From positions 1 through 64,000 of the forward strand of contig NZ_MPHJ01000017.1 of assembly GCF_001957125.1 (NCBI RefSeq): a stretch of 64,000 nucleotides of DNA. The letters are read 5' to 3'. The translations under genes were made by a program, and so were the position numbers. Source of the DNA: Shewanella sp. UCD-KL12. GTDB lineage: Bacteria > Pseudomonadota > Gammaproteobacteria > Enterobacterales > Shewanellaceae. Shown here one piece after another: positions 57,982 to 64,000 of the stretch. Under the pieces are notes generated by a model. It had not been told where the DNA came from and searched no databases. It saw nothing but the letters and a program-made list of their open reading frames with translations. Position 1 is the first letter of the stretch; each line of letters begins with the position of its first letter.

Positions 57982-58319
57982 CATTATTAAATCGGTACAT
58001 CCATCAATTACACTTATCACTTATCAGTTATTTTCACGTAATCTATGGTGATTCAGCTCTACCACTGAAGACCAATTACTGTTGACGCATTATTTAATTG
58101 ATACATCCATCAATTACATTTCTCACTCAACTTTACGCAGACTCCGATAGTTCAGCTCTAACCATTGAAGGCCTATTACTGTTGACGCATTATTAAATTG
58201 ATACGTCCATCAATTACACTTGTCACTTGTCACTTGTCTTCACGTAACCTCTGGTGATTCAGCTCTAACCACTGAAGACCTATTACTGTTGACGCATTAT
58301 TAATTGTACCATCAATTAC
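57982..58319 (-). repeat. Tandem decayed copies of the nudF 3' end
   Basis: On the reverse strand each unit starts GTAATTGATGG. Unit 1 (58319-58218) is the real nudF C-terminal coding sequence plus its stop and short spacer. Units 2 (58217-58118), 3 (58117-58012) and a partial unit 4 (58011-57982) follow, each about 100-106 bases and clearly similar to unit 1 (GCGTCAACAGTAAT is preserved). All have extra bases after GTAATTGATGG that shift the frame, so they are not coding. The last partial unit runs straight into the GGTTCTA array. Confidence 0.92.
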
Positions 58320-58838
58320 TAATTTATAGGCTTGCTCTCGACTGAATACATGAACTTGTATATCTTCATCCTCCTCATCTAAGCCATGTATCCCTTTAGC
58401 TTTACTAGCGTCAACTTTAGCCCAGAAAAAATCAAACTGCTCACTCGTTCCGCCTGGGCTGGCAAAATAACTAGAAATTCTCGCGATCTCATCGGCTTCT
58501 ACACCAGCCTCCTCAAACAACTCTCTACGCGCAACTTGCTCAGAGGTTTCGCCTTTCTCAATCATCCCAGCGACTAGCTCAAACATCCAAGGCGTCGTAG
58601 ATTTTCCATGGGAGGGAATACGGATCTGCTCTATTAGCACCACTTCATCGGTTATTGGGTCATAGGGCAGAACCACAACAGCATCACCGCGCTCAAAAAC
58701 TTCCCTTTCAACTTCTTCGCTCCAACCACCTTTAAACAGTTTATGTTTGAATCGATATAGGTCTATGGAAAAGAATCCTTTAAATATTCTCTCTTTAGCT
58801 ATCATGTCTACATCTTGCTGACCAAACTTCCGCTTCAT
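58230..58838 (-). CDS. nudF: ADP-ribose diphosphatase NudF
   Basis: Nudix enzyme of 202 residues that cuts ADP-ribose to AMP and ribose-5-phosphate. The Nudix box is seen at about 97-119: GMIEKGETSEQVARRELFEE-AGV, with the REUxEExGU glutamates. The N-terminal EREVFERGDAVVVLPYDP and YFASPGGTSEQFDFF are typical of the family. GGAGAACAGTT precedes the ATG. Divergent from tolC, in the E. coli order. The C-terminal coding end is the first unit of a downstream tandem array, and the stop lies within a CACTTGT triplicate on the plus strand. Confidence 0.95.
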   Translation of the reverse strand: MKRKFGQQDVDMIAKERIFKGFFSIDLYRFKHKLFKGGWSEEVEREVFERGDAVVVLPYDPITDEVVLIEQIRIPSHGKSTTPWMFELVAGMIEKGETSEQVARRELFEEAGVEADEIARISSYFASPGGTSEQFDFFWAKVDASKAKGIHGLDEEDEDIQVHVFSREQAYKLVIDGTINNASTVIGLQWLELNHQRLREDK

Positions 58839-59174
58839 AACTGTTCTCCGCCTATGCTCAATCCGGTATCAAATCGTACTTAAATTTGTGTAAAAAAGTA
58901 GTCTAAAAGACTGTGAAGCCGATTTCGATGTAAATCGCATAATAAAGATCAAAAACTGTTACACTTCCAAGTTGACTTAAAAACAGGTAATTTCTTAAAA
59001 TCTATGTCTTAATAGCTATCTAGATATTTTGGCTAGCAGGCTTAGGCCTTTAAGTTTTGATGTATCGGGAAGCGTCGGGAAGCGCAAACCGCCTCACAGC
59101 TAGTGTGAGGTACTACTTAACTCAATAAGTTAAACCGCTCCTCCACTGGAGGATTTTGTCTAAAAGGACAACCA
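58839..59174. promoter_or_regulatory. Divergent nudF-tolC regulatory region and tolC leader
   Basis: A 336-base non-coding gap. A likely tolC promoter lies at 58972-59001. In the presumed tolC leader there is a 10-base direct repeat (TCGGGAAGCG twice, 59065-59084), a hairpin CCTCACA/TGTGAGG (59092-59110) and a hairpin CCTCC/GGAGG (59140-59152), which ends 10 bases before the AAAGGA of tolC. Confidence 0.55.
58972..59001 (+). promoter_or_regulatory. Probable tolC promoter
   Basis: TTGACT (58972-58977) and TAAAAT (58996-59001) are separated by 18 bases, one longer than optimum. The start would give a leader of about 165 bases before tolC. Confidence 0.45.
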
Positions 59175-60500
59175 ATGAAATTCAAGATCCGAACGATATG
59201 TGCAGCACTCACACTTGCAGCTACAACTTCAGCTGTTCAGGCCGACGATCTATTGCAGATATATCAACAAGCATTGACCAGTGACCCTATCGCGCTACAG
59301 GCACAAGCTCAGCGTGATGCTCTGTACGAGCAAATTGAAGAAAACCGTGCACCATTACTACCAACAATCAGTGCCAGTGTCGGTTACGGAAAAAGCTGGC
59401 AAAATGTTTCTGACAGTGAATACAGCAGCGGCCTAAATGCTGGTGTTACATTGAACCAGGTTATCTATGATCATAGCGCTTGGGTTGGATTAAGCTTAGC
59501 TGAGCTTGCAGCTTCTCAAGCGGATGCCGCTTACGCATCTTCGCTACAGACACTGATTATCCGCGTCACTAGCGCTTACTTCGATGTGTTATCAGCAAAA
59601 GATAATTTCGAATTTAAGGGCTCAGAGAAACGCGCTATTGAGCGTCAGCTTGAACAGACTAAGCAACGTTTCGCAGTTGGTTTAACCGCTATCACTGACG
59701 TACATGAAGCTCAGGCTCAGTTCGATTTAGCTCGCGCATCAGAGATTTTGGCTGAAAACCAGTTGATCAACAGTTACGAAGCACTTCGTGAGATCACTGG
59801 AATCGACCATAAGCAGATCAATATCTTAGACACTAACCGCTTCAGTGCTGTGACACCATCACCAGCAATGCCTAACGATTGGTTAAAGATGGCTGAAACG
59901 AACAGCGTTGATTTAATGACGACTCGAATCGGTAAAGATATCGCACAAGAAACCATTAGCCTTTATAAAGCCGGCCATATGCCGTCGCTTAACTTAAATG
60001 CAGGTTACACCACGAATCTTGAGCAAAAGAATCAAACTGAAAACTTAAGTGACTACGACAATGCAAACGTCGCACTCACCTTAAGTGTACCGCTTTTCGA
60101 AGGATTTAAAGTCACCTCGAAAGTCAATCAAGCACAATACCAGTATGTTGAAGCTAGCGAGAAGATGGAACAAACCTACCGCAAGGTGGTTAAAGACGTT
60201 CGAAATAACTTCAACAACGTTGGTGCATCGATTAGCTCAATTCGAGCATATGAGCAATCAGTTGTCTCTTCAGAGAGTGCACTAAAAGCGACTCAAGCTG
60301 GTTTTGAAGTCGGTACGCGTACCATTGTAGATGTACTAAACCGTACTCGTGACCTTTATGACTCTAAACGTCAGCTTTCAGATGCACGTTATGGCTACAT
60401 CAACTCAATCCTAGCGCTAAAACAGGCTGCAGGTACTCTGAATGAAGATGATGTTATCGCCATCAACAATGGCTTAATCGCTGAGACTGTGGCGCCGTAA
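59175..60500 (+). CDS. tolC: TolC outer membrane channel
   Basis: Protein of 441 residues. A signal peptide (about 1-23, ends SAVQA) is followed by two outer membrane efflux repeats (about 27-210 and 230-420): DDLLQIYQQALTSDPIALQA, SAYFDVLSAKDNFEFKGSEK, then SEKMEQTYRKVVKDVRNNFN and VLNRTRDLYDSKRQLSDARY. TolC trimers form the outer tunnel of drug efflux pumps and type I secretion. Located beside nudF as in E. coli. AAGGA precedes the ATG; a terminator follows. Confidence 0.95.
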   Translation: MKFKIRTICAALTLAATTSAVQADDLLQIYQQALTSDPIALQAQAQRDALYEQIEENRAPLLPTISASVGYGKSWQNVSDSEYSSGLNAGVTLNQVIYDHSAWVGLSLAELAASQADAAYASSLQTLIIRVTSAYFDVLSAKDNFEFKGSEKRAIERQLEQTKQRFAVGLTAITDVHEAQAQFDLARASEILAENQLINSYEALREITGIDHKQINILDTNRFSAVTPSPAMPNDWLKMAETNSVDLMTTRIGKDIAQETISLYKAGHMPSLNLNAGYTTNLEQKNQTENLSDYDNANVALTLSVPLFEGFKVTSKVNQAQYQYVEASEKMEQTYRKVVKDVRNNFNNVGASISSIRAYEQSVVSSESALKATQAGFEVGTRTIVDVLNRTRDLYDSKRQLSDARYGYINSILALKQAAGTLNEDDVIAINNGLIAETVAP

Positions 60501-60524
60501 TTTAATACATTGGCAAGCTAGTCT

Positions 60525-60560
60525 TAAAAAACCGTCACGCTTAGGCTTGACGGTTTTTTT
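60525..60560 (+). terminator. Terminator of tolC
   Basis: ACCGTCA and TGACGGT enclose about 9 bases and are followed by seven T, 25 bases after the stop. A further inverted repeat (AGCCCA ... TGGGCT, about 60597-60629) lies between the two terminators. Confidence 0.85.
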
Positions 60561-60633
60561 ATATGTGAACGCCAACACTCGGCTTGCGTATTATTGAGCC
60601 CACCTACTGATAGTCGGTAGTTTTGGGCTGAAA

Positions 60634-60659
60634 ATAAAAAACCGCCTTGCGGCGGTTTA
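60634..60659 (-). terminator. Terminator of the barrel gene
   Basis: On the reverse strand AAACCGCC and GGCGGTTT form an 8-base-pair stem with a 4-base loop, followed by T. It lies 23 bases after the barrel stop. Confidence 0.85.
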
Positions 60660-60681
60660 ACTGACTCAGTGACGAGTTAAG

Positions 60682-61431
60682 TTAGAACGAGAGCTCAACA
60701 CCCGCAAAGTAACCTTTAAACTGGGTATTGGTTGTTACACCATTAAAATCATTTACATCAAAGTTGAAGTCACGGTAACCAACACGTACTTTAGTATCTA
60801 CGGCTGTACCATCAAACTGCCAACCTAGACCGACAGAGTAATCATATACACTCGTTTCATCGACACCAATCATAACATCAGCAAAACCGTATAAGCCTAG
60901 ACCTGGAATACCAACCTGTGCATCGGCATATGCCATTACAATGCCGCTATCTAGCTCTTTCTCAGCGTTAATGCGTCCATTAGTCACAGTATCATTCACA
61001 CGGAATGAGCCATGCATCTTCTTGTATGCCGCACCAAGATCCAGCGCAACCATATCATTGTCTAGTAGTTCATAGTAAAGCACGAAATCAGTATTACTTA
61101 AGTCACTAGAACTCTTGATATCACCATTAAATGTTTGACCACCAAATTTAAAATCATCAGCAACAGCACTTCCTGATGCCTCTAAACGATTTTCTCTAAT
61201 TTTAAAGTTTGGAATAATTGGAATACCGTGCTCTACCGCAACCCAGATGCTACCTTGTGAAGAGGAGCTATAGTTAAAGTCTTGCTGAGGCTGACCACTC
61301 TCAGCAAATGTTCCGCTGGTATCCGCCTTCCAGTAATCGCCACCGACTTTAAAACCGATCAATGATGCTGCTTGTGCAGAAGTCCCAACGAGCGATCCTA
61401 ATAGCGCACATGCAAGAAGTGTTTTTTTCAT
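60682..61431 (-). CDS. TIGR04219 outer membrane beta-barrel
   Basis: Protein of 249 residues. A signal peptide (about 1-21, ends AQA) is followed by alternating hydrophobic strands (LIGFKVGGDYWKADTSG, SIWVAVEHGIPIIPNFKIRE, DFVLYYELLDNDMVALDLGA, YDYSVGLGWQFDGTA) and a typical C-terminal strand GYFAGVELSF ending in Phe. This is the Shewanella/Vibrio family TIGR04219, with about eight to ten strands expected; its cargo is unknown. It is encoded 7 bases after the DUF2333 gene, so the two probably share a transcript. Confidence 0.85.
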   Translation of the reverse strand: MKKTLLACALLGSLVGTSAQAASLIGFKVGGDYWKADTSGTFAESGQPQQDFNYSSSSQGSIWVAVEHGIPIIPNFKIRENRLEASGSAVADDFKFGGQTFNGDIKSSSDLSNTDFVLYYELLDNDMVALDLGAAYKKMHGSFRVNDTVTNGRINAEKELDSGIVMAYADAQVGIPGLGLYGFADVMIGVDETSVYDYSVGLGWQFDGTAVDTKVRVGYRDFNFDVNDFNGVTTNTQFKGYFAGVELSF

Positions 61432-61438
61432 TTTAAAA

Positions 61439-62410
61439 TTAACCTTTAGTCAATAAATTTGTAAGGTCTATCACCGCAGCGTTTGCGCGGGAGATATAAT
61501 TTGCCATCACCAAAGAGTGATTAGCGACTACGCCGAAACCCGAACCATTAAGTATTATCGGACTCCAGACAGATTGTTGTGTCTCTTCCAGTTCGCGAAT
61601 AATCTGTTGCAAACTGACTTCGGCATTCTTTTTACGCAAAACATCAGCAAAATCAACTTCAATAGCTTTCATGAAGTTTAGTAATGCCCAAGTAGCGCCA
61701 CGAGTTTCATAAAAAACATCATCGATTTTCCACCAGCTCGTCTTGATCTGTTGACTCGCTAGGTTAGGGGTCGACTGACTCGCCTCACTATCGCCTGCTA
61801 AATCTGTATTTAAGCGCTCTTGCCCAACGCTAGCCGATAAACGCTGCGACATACTACCAAGACGTTTTTGTACCTCTTTAAGCCATTCATTGAGGTTATC
61901 AGCCCGCGCATAAAACTGTGCCTGTTGATTATTGGTATCAGCTATCTTTGCCCGATACACTTTCAACAACTTAATAGCATCTTTGTACTCACCCTCTGCA
62001 CTCGGCACTAACCAACTTGTGTGCTCAATATTGAGCTTAGAGTGAGCTGCAAGTAGATCTTTGTCTGCGGTAGATTGCGATTGTGAACGACTAAACTCTT
62101 TACGCATTATCAGCGCTAAGTCTCGCGCTTGCTCTAGTGCGCCAAACTCAAAGGCAGGCATATTATCCATGAATACTGATGGTGGGGTGACATCATTAGA
62201 TAACCAACCACCACTCTTATTGAGCAAGGCCTCCATAGTGGCGATCAGAGAGGTTGTGGTCGCATAACCCACAACTTGCGTTCCTGACTCATTACTAAGC
62301 TGCTGAGGTTCAATGACATCAGGCTCAATACTCCACCATACACTCACTAAATACCCAACCAGCAAGATAACCGCAGCTATCCCAGCCCATTTTTTCCATG
62401 TCATTTGCAT
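61439..62410 (-). CDS. DUF2333 family protein
   Basis: Protein of 323 residues with one N-terminal membrane helix (about 9-27, IAAVILLVGYLVSVWW) and a long helical periplasmic part (YATTTSLIATMEALLNKSGG, LRKKNAEVSLQQIIRELEET). The start pattern and the segment GYATTTSLIATMEALLNKSG match DUF2333, of unknown function, widespread in marine gammaproteobacteria. It lies upstream of the barrel by 7 bases, suggesting a joint envelope role. GGAG is near the ATG. Confidence 0.8.
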   Translation of the reverse strand: MQMTWKKWAGIAAVILLVGYLVSVWWSIEPDVIEPQQLSNESGTQVVGYATTTSLIATMEALLNKSGGWLSNDVTPPSVFMDNMPAFEFGALEQARDLALIMRKEFSRSQSQSTADKDLLAAHSKLNIEHTSWLVPSAEGEYKDAIKLLKVYRAKIADTNNQQAQFYARADNLNEWLKEVQKRLGSMSQRLSASVGQERLNTDLAGDSEASQSTPNLASQQIKTSWWKIDDVFYETRGATWALLNFMKAIEVDFADVLRKKNAEVSLQQIIRELEETQQSVWSPIILNGSGFGVVANHSLVMANYISRANAAVIDLTNLLTKG

Positions 62411-62441
62411 CTAATACACTCCTTTGACTCTATTCAAGAAA

Positions 62442-62921
62442 TTAGTGGTGATGGTGATGATGGTCGTCAGTTTTTGTCATCGCTTGCTTGCTAACCATTA
62501 GGCTAACAGGCAGCTGTGAGCCATCATCGAACTTAAGCGTTAACTGAACAGGTTTACCAGAAACTAGAGGCTGCTTAAGACCAAGCAACATAATGTGCTG
62601 ACCAGACTCACTCAGAGTTAGCCTGCCATGCTGCGGGATAGGAAAACTTTCCACTTCTCGCATCTTAACCATGCCATCCTCTTCGATGACGGTATGCAAT
62701 TGAGCATCTTTAACAAAATCAGCATCAACAGCAATCAAGTTAATTGCTGGTCCATGGTTTTCCAGAGTTAAGTAAGCAGCGGTGTTTGGCACACTCGGAG
62801 GCATAGCTCTAACTTGCCCATCAACAAGCACAACATTCGCCATAACCGAAAATGATGCACTACATAGTAGAACAAAGTTAAACATGTGTTTGAATATTTG
62901 CTTCAATGTCTTAAACTCCAT
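62442..62921 (-). CDS. PCu(A)C-type copper chaperone with C-terminal His6
   Basis: Secreted protein of 159 residues from the ATG at 62921, which has GGGAG 6 bases upstream. The frame extends to 63098 but only by overlapping the divergent crotonase start. A signal peptide (about 1-28, ends MANV) precedes the DUF461/PCuAC fold: VRAMPPSVPNTAAYLTLEN, QLHTVIEEDGMVKMREVE (His and Met ligands) and GQHIMLLGLKQPL (His-Met). Such proteins deliver Cu(I) to cytochrome oxidase. The C-terminus ends TDDHHHHHH, a natural hexahistidine tail. Upstream of the DUF2333 gene by 31 bases. Confidence 0.85.
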   Translation of the reverse strand: MEFKTLKQIFKHMFNFVLLCSASFSVMANVVLVDGQVRAMPPSVPNTAAYLTLENHGPAINLIAVDADFVKDAQLHTVIEEDGMVKMREVESFPIPQHGRLTLSESGQHIMLLGLKQPLVSGKPVQLTLKFDDGSQLPVSLMVSKQAMTKTDDHHHHHH

Positions 62922-62954
62922 TTTAACTCCCATTCGTCTTAGAGGAAAAACGCA

Positions 62955-63695
62955 ATGAGTACAATTCAGGTTAAGGATGAGCAAGGCGTAAGAATTATCA
63001 CTATTAATCGCCCTGAAAAGCGTAATGCTCTCAGCCTTGAGATGTATACTAGCCTCACAGAATACCTTATCCAAGGTGAGACAGACAACGCAATTCACTC
63101 CTTTTTAATTAAAGGTCAGCAGGATTGTTTTACCTCAGGCAATGATGTAGCAGACTTTTTAAAAAATAGTAACTTAGACAGTGATCACCCTGCCTTTAAC
63201 TTTCTATTCAACTTGCTGGATTTGAAAAAACCACTGGTTGCTGCAGTTACAGGTGCTGCAGTAGGTATTGGTACGACACTACTACTGCATTGTGACCTTG
63301 TTTATGCCGATACGACTGCAAAGTTTCAATTACCATTTGTTAACTTAGCCTTAGTACCTGAAGCCGGAGCTAGCCTTTTACTTCCACGACTCGTTGGACC
63401 ACAAAAAGCCTCAGAACTTCTGTTACTTGGTGAGAGCTTTAATGCAGAAACAGCAAAAACACTGAATATTATCAATGATGTTATACCATCAGATACCATT
63501 TTTGAGTTTGCACTAGCGCAAGCAGTCAAGTTGGCTAAACAGCCTCCACAAGCTTTGCAAGCTAGCCGCTCACTTATCCGTGGAGATAAAGAATCTATTC
63601 GTCAGCAGATGGAAAAAGAGTTAGCGCAGTTTGCGGTAAGGTTACAAAGTGAAGAGGCAAAAGCGCGTTTTCAAGCTTTTCTAGCCAAAGGATAA
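62955..63695 (+). CDS. Enoyl-CoA hydratase/isomerase family protein
   Basis: Crotonase of 246 residues. The CoA-binding and oxyanion-hole segments are ITINRPEKRNALSLEMYTSL and CFTSGNDVADFLK (about 56-68); the second is GAAVGIGTTLLLHCDLVYAD (about 98-117), and FVNLALVPEAGASLLLPRLV carries the Glu/Gly in the active site (about 128-146). Substrate and reaction (hydratase or isomerase) are open. AGAGGAAAAACGC precedes the ATG. It is divergent from the copper chaperone with 33 bases between the start codons. Confidence 0.9.
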   Translation: MSTIQVKDEQGVRIITINRPEKRNALSLEMYTSLTEYLIQGETDNAIHSFLIKGQQDCFTSGNDVADFLKNSNLDSDHPAFNFLFNLLDLKKPLVAAVTGAAVGIGTTLLLHCDLVYADTTAKFQLPFVNLALVPEAGASLLLPRLVGPQKASELLLLGESFNAETAKTLNIINDVIPSDTIFEFALAQAVKLAKQPPQALQASRSLIRGDKESIRQQMEKELAQFAVRLQSEEAKARFQAFLAKG

Positions 63696-63757
63696 TATAA
63701 GGCTAATGATAACTGGGCGAGTCGGCCTGTTTTAGCTGAAGGAATTAAACCTTTTAT

Positions 63758-64000
63758 CTAATCAAACTGACTTGCTTGGCCTATTCCCCACGCTGCTAAA
63801 ATCAATAATAAAATAGGCCATAATAGCGATGCACCAGAGAAAATCATAATCAGTGCCGCACCTATACTTAGCGCCACAACCAAGGCAATAACACTAAAAG
63901 CTAAGGTTAACCAAAGCAAAATAATCAAAAGAATGATGGAGGTGACAGCTAACGCCCATAAACCAATATCTATCCACAAAGCGGGCTCTAAACTGAGCAT
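63758..64000 (-). CDS. Small hydrophobic membrane protein, possibly partial
   Basis: 80 residues, nearly all hydrophobic, with three likely membrane helices (about 8-30, 33-55 and 58-75) and the short tail GQASQFD. I do not recognise the family. A CAT lies at the very end of the window (63998-64000), so the Met there could be the true start or an internal residue; the gene may continue to the right. Convergent with the crotonase across about 60 bases. Confidence 0.55.
   Translation of the reverse strand: MLSLEPALWIDIGLWALAVTSIILLIILLWLTLAFSVIALVVALSIGAALIMIFSGASLLWPILLLILAAWGIGQASQFD

Noticed and set aside
57872-58319. Repeat arrays considered as CRISPR
   Set aside because: The heptamers are head to tail without spacers, and the 100-base units are copies of the nudF end, not repeat-spacer units. 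No cas gene is present.
62922-63098. Longer start of the copper chaperone at 63098
   Set aside because: It would overlap the divergent crotonase gene and delete the signal peptide from the N-terminus. The ATG at 62921 has a good ribosome-binding site.

Overview
The window looks like a stretch of chromosome from a marine gammaproteobacterium of the order Alteromonadales, most probably Shewanella. This rests on gene order and protein character rather than on a database search: a moderately AT-rich chromosome, a complete set of housekeeping blocks that are syntenic with Escherichia coli but carry typical Shewanella inserts (TIGR02444 protein, DUF1338 protein beside astD/astA, TIGR04219 barrel, DUF2333 and DUF3392 proteins). 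No prophage, insertion sequence, CRISPR array or secretion island was seen. The region is mainly core genome; the unusual material sits in the gaps between genes.

Layout. 1-810: 5' end of a 16S rRNA gene on the minus strand with its leader, boxA and two promoters. 1234-9564: a membrane-anchored XRE regulator, then the yheV/yheS/TIGR02444 and yheT/yheU/prkB block, interrupted by a GMC oxidoreductase with a Tat-signal partner. 9565-11912: a non-coding repeat cluster, a secreted Sel1/TPR protein and crp. 11994-14355: a PepSY protein plus PhoP-like response regulator and histidine kinase. 14445-19240: DUF1338 protein, astD, astA and argD/astC (arginine and ornithine metabolism). 19701-24688: HDOD protein, small secreted protein, S9 lipoprotein peptidase and pabA/trpG. 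24822-28550: sspB-sspA and the cytochrome bc1 operon petABC. 28878-38886: the long minus-strand series nnr-tsaE-amiB-mutL-miaA-hfq-hflX-hflK-hflC.

39200-40767: an unrecognised helical protein and a tRNA-Gly(GCC) cluster containing four intact genes, one disrupted copy with extra sequence in three arms, and one older relic. 40768-48386: orn divergent from rsgA, psd, a DMT transporter, a large MscM-like channel and a glycerophosphodiesterase. 48470-50264: DUF3392 protein, a hydroxyacid dehydrogenase and bfd with a Fur-box-like site. 50338-60500: parC, a soluble sugar-dehydrogenase-like protein, parE, yqiA, cpdA, yqiB, nudF and divergent tolC. 60682-64000: outer membrane barrel, DUF2333 protein, a copper chaperone ending in six histidines, a crotonase, and an 80-residue membrane protein at the edge.

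Themes. The cAMP receptor (crp) and the cAMP phosphodiesterase (cpdA) are both present. The hfq-hfl and mutL-miaA-tsaE genes link RNA, membrane-protease and translation quality control. orn, rsgA and tRNA-Gly serve RNA turnover and translation. The best leads are the disrupted tRNA-Gly copy (40472-40577), the tandem decayed copies of the nudF 3' end (57982-58319), and the adjoining perfect array of nine GGTTCTA heptamers. I did not find a clear new multi-gene system.
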